From assembly GCA_016463775.1 (NCBI GenBank), contig JAEMQQ010000013.1, forward strand, positions 1,956 to 41,384: a stretch of DNA of 39,429 nt, written 5' to 3'. This document shows, in pieces, positions 8,297-15,640 of the stretch. The notes under the pieces are model-generated. The model was not told the DNA's origin. It did not search any database and saw only the letters and a program-made list of their open reading frames with translations. Position 1 is the first letter of the stretch. Each line of letters opens with the position of its first letter. Source of the DNA: Ilumatobacteraceae bacterium. Its GTDB lineage: Bacteria > Actinomycetota > Acidimicrobiia > Acidimicrobiales > Ilumatobacteraceae. Both the position numbers and the translations under genes were made by a program.

Positions 8297-9409
8297 GTGG
8301 GTATTGAGCGCGGCTCCGTTGAACTCGTCGATGTAACCAAGCGGTACGGCGACGTTGTTGCCGTCGACAAAATCAATCTCGAGGTGAATGCCGGTGAATT
8401 TTTGTCGCTGCTCGGCCCCAGTGGTTGTGGCAAAACCACCACCTTGCGAATGCTCGCCGGGTTTGAGCAACCCGACGCAGGTTTCATTCGTATCTCGGGT
8501 GAATACGTGCAGGGCGTGCCACCACACAAGCGGGATGTCAACACGGTGTTCCAGCATTACGCGTTGTTTCCACACATGTCTGTTGCCGAAAACGTGGCCT
8601 ATGGGTTGCGCCAAAAAGGCGTCAACAAATCTGAAATTGCCACACGAGTCACCGAAGCGCTCGACATGGTGCAGATGTCAAAACTCGCCGAGCGTCGCCC
8701 GCGGCAGATGTCGGGTGGGCAGCAACAGCGGGTGGCGGTGGCGCGAGCGCTCGTCAATCGTCCGAGCATTTTGTTGCTCGACGAACCACTCGGTGCACTC
8801 GACCGCAAATTGCGGGAAGAGATGCAAATTGAACTGAAACTCCTGCAAAGCCGTCTGGGCATCACCTTCGTGTTCGTCACGCATGACCAAGAAGAGGCAA
8901 TGTCAATGTCGGATCGCATCGCCATCATGCTGGACGGTCACGTTGAACAACTTGCTGACCCTGAAACCGTGTACGAGCATCCGACGACGGCCTTCGTGGC
9001 TGGTTTCGTCGGGCGTAACAATTTTTGGCAAGGGGTGGCCACTGAACACGGCCTCCAGGCCGACGACGGCACCGTGTTCGTCGCAAGTCGACCGGAGGAA
9101 GACGTGCCCAACGGCGAGCCCGCGCTGTCGGCGGTGCGACCCGAGTGCATCCATCTGGCCTCGGCCCAGCCCACCCAGGCTGAAAACGTGGTGCAGGCCA
9201 CCGTGGCCGGTGTGTCGTATTACGGCGATGTGCTGCAATATGTGTTGCGCACCAGCACCCGCGACCTGCTGGTGTTGGTGCCCCGTACCAACCCAGAGCG
9301 GTTCAAATTAGGCGACACGGCATGGTGCTCTTGGGCGGCCGAAGACGTTTATCTCTTCTCGGCCCGCCAAGCCAGCGTGGTCATGGCCACCCCCAGCGCC
9401 GCCGCCTGA
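8297..9409 (+). CDS. potA: Spermidine/putrescine ABC transporter ATP-binding protein
   Basis: PotA is the cytoplasmic ATPase that powers polyamine uptake. The nucleotide-binding domain fills about residues 1-240. It shows Walker A GPSGCGKTTT (from residue 40), signature MSGGQQQRVAVARAL, Walker B ILLLDEPLGALD and the switch His in FVFVTHDQEEAMSMSD. A C-terminal TOBE-type regulatory domain follows (about 270-355, with PECIHLASAQP and VSYYGDVLQYVL). The 370-residue length fits PotA. It starts with GTG. It is followed by potD and the fused permease, giving a complete importer. Iron(III) or other CUT1/PotA-type transporters share this architecture, but the binding protein and the adjacent aminobutyraldehyde dehydrogenase favour polyamines. 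Confidence 0.88.
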   Translation: MGIERGSVELVDVTKRYGDVVAVDKINLEVNAGEFLSLLGPSGCGKTTTLRMLAGFEQPDAGFIRISGEYVQGVPPHKRDVNTVFQHYALFPHMSVAENVAYGLRQKGVNKSEIATRVTEALDMVQMSKLAERRPRQMSGGQQQRVAVARALVNRPSILLLDEPLGALDRKLREEMQIELKLLQSRLGITFVFVTHDQEEAMSMSDRIAIMLDGHVEQLADPETVYEHPTTAFVAGFVGRNNFWQGVATEHGLQADDGTVFVASRPEEDVPNGEPALSAVRPECIHLASAQPTQAENVVQATVAGVSYYGDVLQYVLRTSTRDLLVLVPRTNPERFKLGDTAWCSWAAEDVYLFSARQASVVMATPSAAA

Positions 9410-9444
9410 TGCGCTAAGTTTTGACAAGCCATACGCCACACAAC

Positions 9445-9450
9445 AGGGGG
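9445..9450 (+). promoter_or_regulatory. Ribosome-binding site of potD
   Basis: AGGGGG lies 5 nt before the ATG at 9456, one of the clearest Shine-Dalgarno sites in the window. A TANNNT-like box TAAGTT (9415-9420) further upstream could give potD its own transcript with a leader of about 30 nt, which would raise the binding protein above the other subunits. Confidence 0.5.
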
Positions 9451-9455
9451 ATGTC

Positions 9456-10670
9456 ATGACCAAACAACTTCGAATGCTCGCACCGGAATCTTTCCGAGAG
9501 CATCTGTCACGTCGTGCCTTCATTCAAGGCGGCACTGCTGCTGCCGGGTTTGCCGTGTTGCTCACCGCTTGTGGTTCAGATGATGCCGCTGATGATGCAT
9601 CGACAGGTGGCGAGGCAGCCACTGGTGACTACAGCCGTGTGATCAACAAAGCGTCGGGTTCCCTCGCGATGTACACCTGGGGTGACTACAACGACCCAGA
9701 CATCGTCGGTGCGTTGGCTGAATCCGAACTCGGCGTCACGATGAAAGTCGATTACTACCCAAGCAACGAAGATCTCATCACCAAACTCGCAGCCGGTGCA
9801 GGTGGCAGCGGTTTCGACATCGTCGTGCCAACCGGCCCCTACGTGCCGCAGATGATCGAAAAGGGTCTCATCCAGAAACTTGACATGTCGTTGATTCCCA
9901 ACCTCGGCAACCTCGATGCGGCCTACGTGTCACAGACCTGGGACCCGAACAACGAATACTCGGTGTGCAAAAACTGGGGCAGCACGGGCTTTTTCTACGA
10001 CAAGACCAAAATCACCCGCAAGATGGAGACGTGGCAAGACTTCATCGACGCGTGCATGAACGAGGGCAGCGGCAATTGCGCCATGATCGACACGGCGCCG
10101 AACCTCTGCGGCATGTGGTACTGGTCGCAAGGCAAGAACTGGAACAGCCAAGACGCAGCAGACCTTGACGCCTGCGAGAAGTTCCTCGTCGATGAGTTTG
10201 CCCAACACATCAAGGCGTTCGACTCGTACCCGAGCACCAAATTGGCCGAAGGTGCCTACATATTGTCGATGGGTTGGAACGGCGACCTGCGTCAGGCCTA
10301 CACCCGCATCGCTGATGCCGGCGGCAACCCGGAAAATTGGGTGTGGGTGCTTGGCACGCCAGCCACCGAATTGTGGATGGACACCTATTGTGTCGCTGCC
10401 GGCGCACCAAACCCGGAGGCTGCGCACGCGTGGATCAACTGGCTGCTGGTTCCTGAAATTTCGATCAAAGACTTGCAGTACCACGGTTACAACACGGGCA
10501 TGAAGAGCATGGATTCGCTCATCGCCGAGTTGGCACCCGACCTGCAATATGGCGACATGATTTTCTTTTCACCCGAGCAGGTGGCAACGTTCCAAACCCA
10601 GGAGATCACCCCGACTCTCGACCGCATGGTCGACATCATGAACAAGGTAAAGGCCAAGGCCGGAGCCTGA
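9456..10670 (+). CDS. potD: Spermidine/putrescine-binding lipoprotein
   Basis: This is the extracellular solute-binding protein of the polyamine importer (404 residues). The N-terminus has a twin-arginine-like motif SRRAFIQGG (Arg19-Arg20) and a lipobox LLTAC with Cys39 as the likely lipid anchor, so it may be a Tat-exported lipoprotein. An acidic low-complexity linker follows. The mature domain begins LAMYTWGDYNDPDIVGALAE and contains DYYPSNEDLITKLAAGAGG and GFDIVVPTGPYVPQMIEKG, the pattern of PotD/PotF-type binding proteins. The stretch DTAPNLCGMWYWSQGKNWN has two Cys-containing insertions compared with a minimal PotD. Ligand choice (putrescine, spermidine or another cation) cannot be read with certainty. 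Confidence 0.87.
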   Translation: MTKQLRMLAPESFREHLSRRAFIQGGTAAAGFAVLLTACGSDDAADDASTGGEAATGDYSRVINKASGSLAMYTWGDYNDPDIVGALAESELGVTMKVDYYPSNEDLITKLAAGAGGSGFDIVVPTGPYVPQMIEKGLIQKLDMSLIPNLGNLDAAYVSQTWDPNNEYSVCKNWGSTGFFYDKTKITRKMETWQDFIDACMNEGSGNCAMIDTAPNLCGMWYWSQGKNWNSQDAADLDACEKFLVDEFAQHIKAFDSYPSTKLAEGAYILSMGWNGDLRQAYTRIADAGGNPENWVWVLGTPATELWMDTYCVAAGAPNPEAAHAWINWLLVPEISIKDLQYHGYNTGMKSMDSLIAELAPDLQYGDMIFFSPEQVATFQTQEITPTLDRMVDIMNKVKAKAGA

Positions 10671-10708
10671 TCGAAACTGCCGGGCGATAGTCGGAGCCTG
10701 AACAGCAC

Positions 10709-12760
10709 GTGACCGCCTCGGTCGCCCCAGAGAATCGTCGGCGTCTGCGGGCGCCGAAGTATGCCTTGGCGTTGCCATCGATCATCTGGTATTCGGTGTT
10801 TTTTGTTGCACCGATTGCCTTCGTGGTGCTGTATTCGTTCGGCACCAAAGACACCAGCAAGTTGGTGCCAGTTGACCTGACGCGCCTGTCGGCTTCGAGT
10901 TACAGCGAGGTATTTGACGAAACCTTCTTCACGGTGTTTCGCGCCACCGTGCGCATTGCCATCACGGCCACGCTGTTGTGTTTGCTGATCGGTTTGCCCG
11001 TTGCGTATTTCGCAGCGTTCAAGGTGGGCGAGCGTTGGCGCGCAATCGTCTTGGCTGCGGTGGTGGTGCCGAGCTTTACGAGCTTTCTCATTCGCACGGT
11101 CGCGTGGCGTATTCCGCTGGCGCCGAATGGCACGTTCTCCAAATTTTTGCAAGACATCGGTGTCATCGGTGACAGTGGTATTCAGATACTCGAGACGTCT
11201 TTGGCGGTGCAGTTGGCGATCGTCTACAACTATCTCGGCTTCATGATTTTGCCGCTGTACGTGGCATTTGATCGCATCGACGTGCGGTTGCGCGAAGCAA
11301 GCAAAGACCTCGGCGCCGGGCGAGTCGCCACTTTCTTTAGCGTCACGTTGCCACTCGCTGGGCCGGGTGTTGCTGCCGGCGTGCTGTTGACGTTCATCCC
11401 GATGTGTGGCGACTATGTGACGGCCACGGTGCTCGGCGGCGCCAAAGGCAACATGATCGGTGCGATGATCGCATCGCAATTCAGTAGTGCCCAGAACTGG
11501 CCGCTCGGTGCGGCCATGGCAGTGCTCATGATCGGCGCAGTGTTGCTGGTGCTCGTGGTTGGGGCAGCAATCGTGTGGCTGGCCCCATGGCTCTTGGCTG
11601 CCCTTGGCCCAGTTGTGCAACGCTGGCGTGCGATTCAAGCGGCGCGTCATGGCGATCGAGGTAATCAGGGCAATCAGGGCGACCAGCCGTCGCGCCGATG
11701 GGGTATTGCCGACAGTTTGCTGCATCGACTGCTCGGTGTGTGGACCACGCTCGTATTGATCTTTTTGTTCATCCCCGTTGGCTTGGTGTTTTTGCATTCG
11801 TTCAATCGCGGCAACTCGTTCACCATTTGGTCGAATGCGGTGAGCATCAAGTGGTGGGGCGAATTGTTTGACGGTGCGGTCTTTTTGCAGACTGCGGTGC
11901 TGTTTGCGGCACTCGTGACAGTGGCAGTGGCGGCCAGACGCAACTTGAAGAGTCGCGCGAAGTTTGGTGGCGGCTACACCGCGTGGCTAGTGCCGAGTGG
12001 TTTCGTGCTGGCCTTGGTGGTCAACGGAGTGCTCACCAATTGGTACGCCAACTTGTTTGATTTCACGGGCATCGGCGATTCCATTCGCAACTCATTCGTG
12101 GCCGCACTCGGTGCCACCGTCATTGCTGTGATTCTTGGGGGCACTGCGGGTGTGGCGTTGGCACGTCGTCCTGGCAGGTGGGCGACGGCGTTCATGGTGT
12201 TGGTGTTTCTCATCTTGGTGACACCCGAAATCATGGATGCGATCGCACTCGCCACGTGGTTTCCGCGAATTCGCGACGTGCCGATCGTTGGCTACATCTT
12301 CACCGAGGGCTGGGGGCCATTCAGCGGTGGCATGAACAAGTTGTGGGTGGGTCAGTCGCTGTATGCGTCAGCCGTGGTCACACTCATCGTGCGGGCGCGA
12401 CTCGCAGGTCTCGACGAATCACTCGAGCAAGCCGCAGCCGACCTCGGTGCGCCTCCGGGTCGGGCCTTCCGACAAATCACATTGCCACTCATCGCGTCGG
12501 CCATGATCGCCGGCGGGTTGTTGTCGTTCGCTTTGTGTCTTGACAACGCGGTGATTTCAACGCTCATCAGCGAAGCCGGCTCGACAACATTCCCCGTTGC
12601 ACTCTTGGGCGCCACACGTAGCACGATCAAACCGTTCTGGGGTGTCGGAGCGATCAGTTTGTTCGTCGTCACCATGGCGTCACTGTGGTTCTTGGTCGTG
12701 TTGTTGCGTCGTGGTGGTGCTTCGGCCGGCAATATTGCCGCCACGCTCACTGGCAACTAA
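10709..12760 (+). CDS. Fused PotB-PotC polyamine ABC transporter permease
   Basis: One 683-residue frame holds both membrane subunits of the importer. The first half (about 20-300) is PotB-like with an EAA loop at about 196-215 (REASKDLGAGRVATFF). A hydrophilic linker with a GNQGNQGDQ repeat (about 312-340) joins it to a PotC-like half (about 340-668) with its EAA loop at about 573-594 (EQAAADLGAPPGRAFRQ). Between the first hydrophobic segment of the second half and its core there is an extra stretch (about 390-455) with two more hydrophobic segments. It looks like a partial internal repeat (KWWGELFD at 381 and NWYANLFD at 444). The start is GTG at 10709. PotB and PotC are normally separate genes. 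No frameshift is needed to read the fusion. Confidence 0.85.
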   Translation: MTASVAPENRRRLRAPKYALALPSIIWYSVFFVAPIAFVVLYSFGTKDTSKLVPVDLTRLSASSYSEVFDETFFTVFRATVRIAITATLLCLLIGLPVAYFAAFKVGERWRAIVLAAVVVPSFTSFLIRTVAWRIPLAPNGTFSKFLQDIGVIGDSGIQILETSLAVQLAIVYNYLGFMILPLYVAFDRIDVRLREASKDLGAGRVATFFSVTLPLAGPGVAAGVLLTFIPMCGDYVTATVLGGAKGNMIGAMIASQFSSAQNWPLGAAMAVLMIGAVLLVLVVGAAIVWLAPWLLAALGPVVQRWRAIQAARHGDRGNQGNQGDQPSRRWGIADSLLHRLLGVWTTLVLIFLFIPVGLVFLHSFNRGNSFTIWSNAVSIKWWGELFDGAVFLQTAVLFAALVTVAVAARRNLKSRAKFGGGYTAWLVPSGFVLALVVNGVLTNWYANLFDFTGIGDSIRNSFVAALGATVIAVILGGTAGVALARRPGRWATAFMVLVFLILVTPEIMDAIALATWFPRIRDVPIVGYIFTEGWGPFSGGMNKLWVGQSLYASAVVTLIVRARLAGLDESLEQAAADLGAPPGRAFRQITLPLIASAMIAGGLLSFALCLDNAVISTLISEAGSTTFPVALLGATRSTIKPFWGVGAISLFVVTMASLWFLVVLLRRGGASAGNIAATLTGN

Positions 12761-12763
12761 CTC

Positions 12764-13672
12764 ATGACGCGCGTCGCGGTCGGGCCGACCAAAGCACCCG
12801 AATGGTTGCGCGACGCAGTGCGTGCCGGTGGCTGCGAGGTTGTCGACTATGCCGACGCGCAAGGCCTGGTGTGGGGCGACCCGCGTGGCCCTGATGCGTT
12901 TGGCGAAGTGTTGCGCACACACCCGCAGTTCGAATGGGTGCAGCTGCCGTTTGCCGGCATCGAAACTTTTGTGCCTCATCTTGATGACCGTCGCGTGTGG
13001 ACGAGTGGCAAAGGTGTCTACGCCGAGCCCGTTGCCGAGTTGTGCATGGCGTTTTTGCTCGGCGGTCTGCGCCACGTGATTGGTTATTCGCGGGTCACCG
13101 AGTGGACGGTTGACCATGGCCGATATCTGTTGGGTGGCAACATCGTGATTGTCGGCGGGGGAGGCATCACCGAATCGCTCGTGCGCATGCTGCAGGGCTT
13201 CAACACCAACATCACCGTGGTGCGCCGCCACCCCACACCGATTGCCGGTGTGCAGCGAGTGGTCACCCAAGCGCGGTTGCACGACGTGTTGCCCGAGGCT
13301 GATGCCGTGGTGCTGGCCTGTGCGCTCACCCCCGAAACGATGGGCCTCATTGGTGCGCGCGAACTGGCGCTCATGAAACACGATGCGTGGCTGGTGAACG
13401 TGGGCCGCGGGCGCTTGATTGCGACCGACGATCTGGTTGCTGCGCTACGCGAACGGCGCATCGGTGGTGCCACGCTGGATGTAACCGAACCTGAACCGCT
13501 TCCGAAAGAACACCCGCTGTGGCGCCTCGACAACTGTTTGATCACCCCGCATGTCGGCAACACCCGGGCCATGGCGGTGCCACTGCTGACCGAGCGCATC
13601 ACCACCAACTGTCGGCTGTTTGCAGCCGGCCAGCCCCTCGTTGGTGTGGTGAACGTGACGCTCGGGTACTAA
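12764..13672 (+). CDS. D-isomer-specific 2-hydroxyacid dehydrogenase family protein
   Basis: The 302-residue protein has the two-domain fold of NAD(P)-dependent D-2-hydroxyacid dehydrogenases. The catalytic domain includes VQLPFAGIETF. The nucleotide-binding domain starts at IVIVGGGGITESL, followed by LVNVGRGRLIATDDLVAAL (catalytic Arg region), LDVTEPEPLPKEHPLW (Glu) and CLITPHVGNT (His). The glycine motif reads GGGGIT (131-136), so the third Gly of GxGxxG is Thr, which may affect cofactor choice. It begins 3 bp after the permease stop, so it is surely in the same operon. Its role beside polyamine uptake is unclear. Phosphoglycerate or glyoxylate reductase-type activity is possible but not shown. 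Confidence 0.8.
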   Translation: MTRVAVGPTKAPEWLRDAVRAGGCEVVDYADAQGLVWGDPRGPDAFGEVLRTHPQFEWVQLPFAGIETFVPHLDDRRVWTSGKGVYAEPVAELCMAFLLGGLRHVIGYSRVTEWTVDHGRYLLGGNIVIVGGGGITESLVRMLQGFNTNITVVRRHPTPIAGVQRVVTQARLHDVLPEADAVVLACALTPETMGLIGARELALMKHDAWLVNVGRGRLIATDDLVAALRERRIGGATLDVTEPEPLPKEHPLWRLDNCLITPHVGNTRAMAVPLLTERITTNCRLFAAGQPLVGVVNVTLGY

Positions 13673-13694
13673 GCAATAGCGTCGGGCGTGCCCC

Positions 13695-14297
13695 ATGATT
13701 GACCACTACGACACATTGGGCGTCGCCCGTGGTGCATCGCTCACCGATATTCGTCGTGCATACCGGGCACGCATGCGCTCGGCGCACCCCGACGCCCGCA
13801 AAGCAAGTTCGGCAGCCGGGAGCAATTCTTCATCGACAACTGCTGAGGTCACCCGCATTGCCGAAGCGTGGAACGTGTTGTCATCGCCTGCACGGCGTGC
13901 GGCGTACGACCTACAAACTGCCACAGGCAGTGCAGCCGGGGTGCATGCCAACGAGCCGACGTTTTCGTACATCGATACCGATGCAGACCTCGATCGGGTG
14001 TATGAGCCGGCGCGATTTCCGTGGCGATTCGTGTTGGTCGTCATTGGTATCGGTTCGGCATTTTTGATCTTCCTGCACATCATGGGCGACCCGATGCCGA
14101 GGCGCGGTATCGACGGCCTCATCAACTCGGGTTCATGCGTTGATTTCGACAACCTTGGTGCCGCCTTCGAAGTGGAATGTGACGGGCCGTATCAGGCAGT
14201 GGTACGCGAGCTCGTGCCGTTCAATTCGGCGTGTGATAGCGACACCACCCAAGCCCGCGACCGCCAAGGCATGGGCACGGTCTGTCTGGCGCCGTAG
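13695..14297 (+). CDS. J-domain protein with one transmembrane segment
   Basis: The N-terminal J-domain (about 1-73) begins DHYDTLGVARGASLTDIRRAYRARMRSAHPDARK and carries the HPD triad at 31-33 needed to stimulate DnaK. It contains a Ser-rich insertion (about 39-50). One hydrophobic segment (about 110-130, RFVLVVIGIGSAFLIF) follows. The last 70 residues, predicted outside if the J-domain is cytoplasmic, contain four Cys (148, 162, 180, 197). It lacks the Gly/Phe and zinc-finger regions of DnaJ, so it is a type III co-chaperone. It probably recruits DnaK to the membrane. The role of the outer domain is unknown. Confidence 0.78.
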   Translation: MIDHYDTLGVARGASLTDIRRAYRARMRSAHPDARKASSAAGSNSSSTTAEVTRIAEAWNVLSSPARRAAYDLQTATGSAAGVHANEPTFSYIDTDADLDRVYEPARFPWRFVLVVIGIGSAFLIFLHIMGDPMPRRGIDGLINSGSCVDFDNLGAAFEVECDGPYQAVVRELVPFNSACDSDTTQARDRQGMGTVCLAP

Positions 14298-14337
14298 CCC
14301 GGTCGCTGTCACGGCATTGCACGCAGGTGACACCCGC

Positions 14338-14343
14338 TAGCCT
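14338..14343 (+). promoter_or_regulatory. -10 box of tRNA-Val gene
   Basis: TAGCCT lies 13 nt before the tRNA 5' end, with TTGCAC (14317-14322) upstream as a possible -35 at a short 15-nt spacing. The same hexamer precedes tRNA-Asn, hisC, the GroES-like gene and mshD. Confidence 0.5.
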
Positions 14344-14356
14344 CGGCTGTAATTAA

Positions 14357-14432
14357 GGGCGATTAGCTCAGTCGGAAGAGCGCTACGTTCACATCGTAGA
14401 AGTCGTGGGATCGAGGCCCGCATCGCCCACCA
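14357..14432 (+). tRNA. tRNA-Val (anticodon CAC)
   Basis: The 73-nt cloverleaf folds with acceptor GGGCGAT/ATCGCCC, D-stem GCTC/GAGC, anticodon stem CTACG/CGTAG with loop TTCACAT (anticodon CAC, reading GTG), and T-stem GTGGG/CCCGC. The discriminator A and CCA are encoded (14430-14432). The T-loop reads ATCGAGG, so position 54 is A in place of the near-universal T. Confidence 0.9.
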
Positions 14433-14461
14433 AATGCGCCACCTTCAGGCGTGCCATTGCG

Positions 14462-14467
14462 TACTCT
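14462..14467 (+). promoter_or_regulatory. -10 box of DUF3499 gene
   Basis: TACTCT ends 7 nt before the GTG at 14475 with no Shine-Dalgarno, which fits a leaderless start and helps choose this GTG over the one at 14451. Confidence 0.4.
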
Positions 14468-14474
14468 GGAACAC

Positions 14475-15125
14475 GTGAATCGAAGTTGCGAAAAGCTCGG
14501 CTGCAACGTGCCAGCCGAAGTGGCCTTCGGTATCGATCGAGTGGCCTGTGTGGTGTGGTTGGAAAATTACGACGCCGACGAACAGCGCCATCTCAATCGG
14601 TTGTGTGGTGAACACGCCACGCGACTCACCTTGCCTCGTGGCTGGTCATTCGATGATCGTCGCGAGAAGTCACCGCGTTTGTTCGTCGCATCGAGACCAG
14701 CGGTCGCAATCGTCAAGCCGGCGGTGAAGCCCGCCCGCAAGACATCGAACAAAACAACGGCGTTACCACGACGCACCTCGCGTGATGCATCGGCGCCGGT
14801 CAAACGAATGGATGGCCCGGGGTTGTTCGACCCGACGCTGCCGATGAATTCACCGTTGTTGACGCCACGACCCACACCCGTTGCCACCAAGTCCACACCT
14901 GTTGTGCAGCCAGACACCGAACGTGAACCTGCGCCGCAGTACGCACCGAAGTTTGATCGCACCAGCGATGTGGGCGGTGCGCTCAATGCGCGTGGGCGAC
15001 TGCTTGCCCGTGCATTTTCGAGCCAAACGAAACCAATCGAACGCCCCGCCCAAGTAGCGAACACCGATTCGCTGCCACAGGGTGACCACATCGACGACTT
15101 CAATCAGGGCGATCATGTTGAATAG
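14475..15125 (+). CDS. DUF3499 family protein with long disordered tail
   Basis: The first 70 residues match the actinobacterial DUF3499 pattern: SCEKLGCNVPAEVAF, a middle strand CVVWLENY, then LCGEHATRLTLPRGWSFDDRR. The paired Cys (CxxxxC and C..H) suggest metal binding, but no function is established. The remaining 145 residues are rich in Pro, Thr, Ser, Lys and Arg and look disordered, ending in a repeated acidic motif (QGDHIDDFNQGDHVE). I choose GTG 14475 (216 residues) because DUF3499 proteins begin just before the first Cys and a -10-like box lies 7 nt upstream; GTG 14451 would add eight residues. It follows tRNA-Val directly. Confidence 0.75.
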   Translation: MNRSCEKLGCNVPAEVAFGIDRVACVVWLENYDADEQRHLNRLCGEHATRLTLPRGWSFDDRREKSPRLFVASRPAVAIVKPAVKPARKTSNKTTALPRRTSRDASAPVKRMDGPGLFDPTLPMNSPLLTPRPTPVATKSTPVVQPDTEREPAPQYAPKFDRTSDVGGALNARGRLLARAFSSQTKPIERPAQVANTDSLPQGDHIDDFNQGDHVE

Positions 15126-15155
15126 CCACGTCGAGTAGTCGACGTTCGCCCGGCA

Positions 15156-15596
15156 ATGCATCTTGAAGCGGCGCTGCACACTGCGGCACCGGCTTCAGCC
15201 GTGATGATGCACGTTGCAGAACTCGACAAATACCCGCGGTGGATGACCCTCGTGCACTCCGCCACGCTCGTGCCCGACACGTCGGTGCCAACCTGGGATG
15301 TGGAATTGCGAGCCAAGGTCGGACCATTTGCACGCTCGAAGCGTCTGCGCATGGTGCGCACAACGTTTCACGAAACAAACCCGACCCACATCGTGTTCGA
15401 GCGCCAAGAACACGATGGTCGTCAGCACGCCGCCTGGCGACTCGAGGTGACGGTGGATGACACAGCGCCGCACGGCACGAACCTCGTGATGCATCTGCAC
15501 TACGACGGACGGTTGTTCGTTTCGGTAATCGAGTCGATTCTGCGGCAAAATATTGATGCGGGGCGCAGCAATCTCGCGGCCTTGCTGGCGAGCTAA
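15156..15596 (+). CDS. SRPBCC family protein (polyketide cyclase/lipid-binding fold)
   Basis: The 146-residue protein begins MHLEAALHTAAPASAVMMHVAELDKYPRWMTLVHSATLV, the usual N-terminus of SRPBCC/START-like proteins (strand, helix with YPRW, strand). It continues with alternating strands (TSVPTWDVELRAKVGPFARSKRL) and a long C-terminal helix (FVSVIESILRQNIDAGRSNLAALLA). Members bind hydrophobic ligands in a deep pocket; some are cyclases or ubiquinone-binding proteins. No ligand can be named. It starts 30 bp after the DUF3499 gene and may be co-transcribed with it. It is convergent with rlmN. Confidence 0.7.
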   Translation: MHLEAALHTAAPASAVMMHVAELDKYPRWMTLVHSATLVPDTSVPTWDVELRAKVGPFARSKRLRMVRTTFHETNPTHIVFERQEHDGRQHAAWRLEVTVDDTAPHGTNLVMHLHYDGRLFVSVIESILRQNIDAGRSNLAALLAS

Positions 15597-15640
15597 CGAG
15601 CGCTTATCGCGCTGTGTCTACGAGCGCTTATCGCGCTGTG
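15596..15640. repeat. Tandem 24-bp repeat, each copy a small hairpin
   Basis: A 21-bp sequence occurs at 15596-15616 and again, identical, at 15620-15640, separated by TCT. Each copy contains AGCGC, a 5-nt spacer TTATC, and GCGCT, so it can form a short hairpin. It lies between the convergent SRPBCC and rlmN genes, and the second copy includes the last codons and stop of rlmN. It may act as a bidirectional terminator, although there is no T-tract. A similar hairpin (AGCGC, TTCATT, GCGCT) lies at 34917-34932. Confidence 0.6.

Noticed and set aside
9421-9426. Perfect TTGACA before potD
   Set aside because: No acceptable -10 lies 16-18 bases downstream (the region is the Shine-Dalgarno AGGGGG), so I do not call it a -35 element.
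10487-11797. 436-codon minus-strand open frame opposite potD and potB
   Set aside because: The translation is rich in His, Gln and Arg without domains and is antisense to clear transporter genes.
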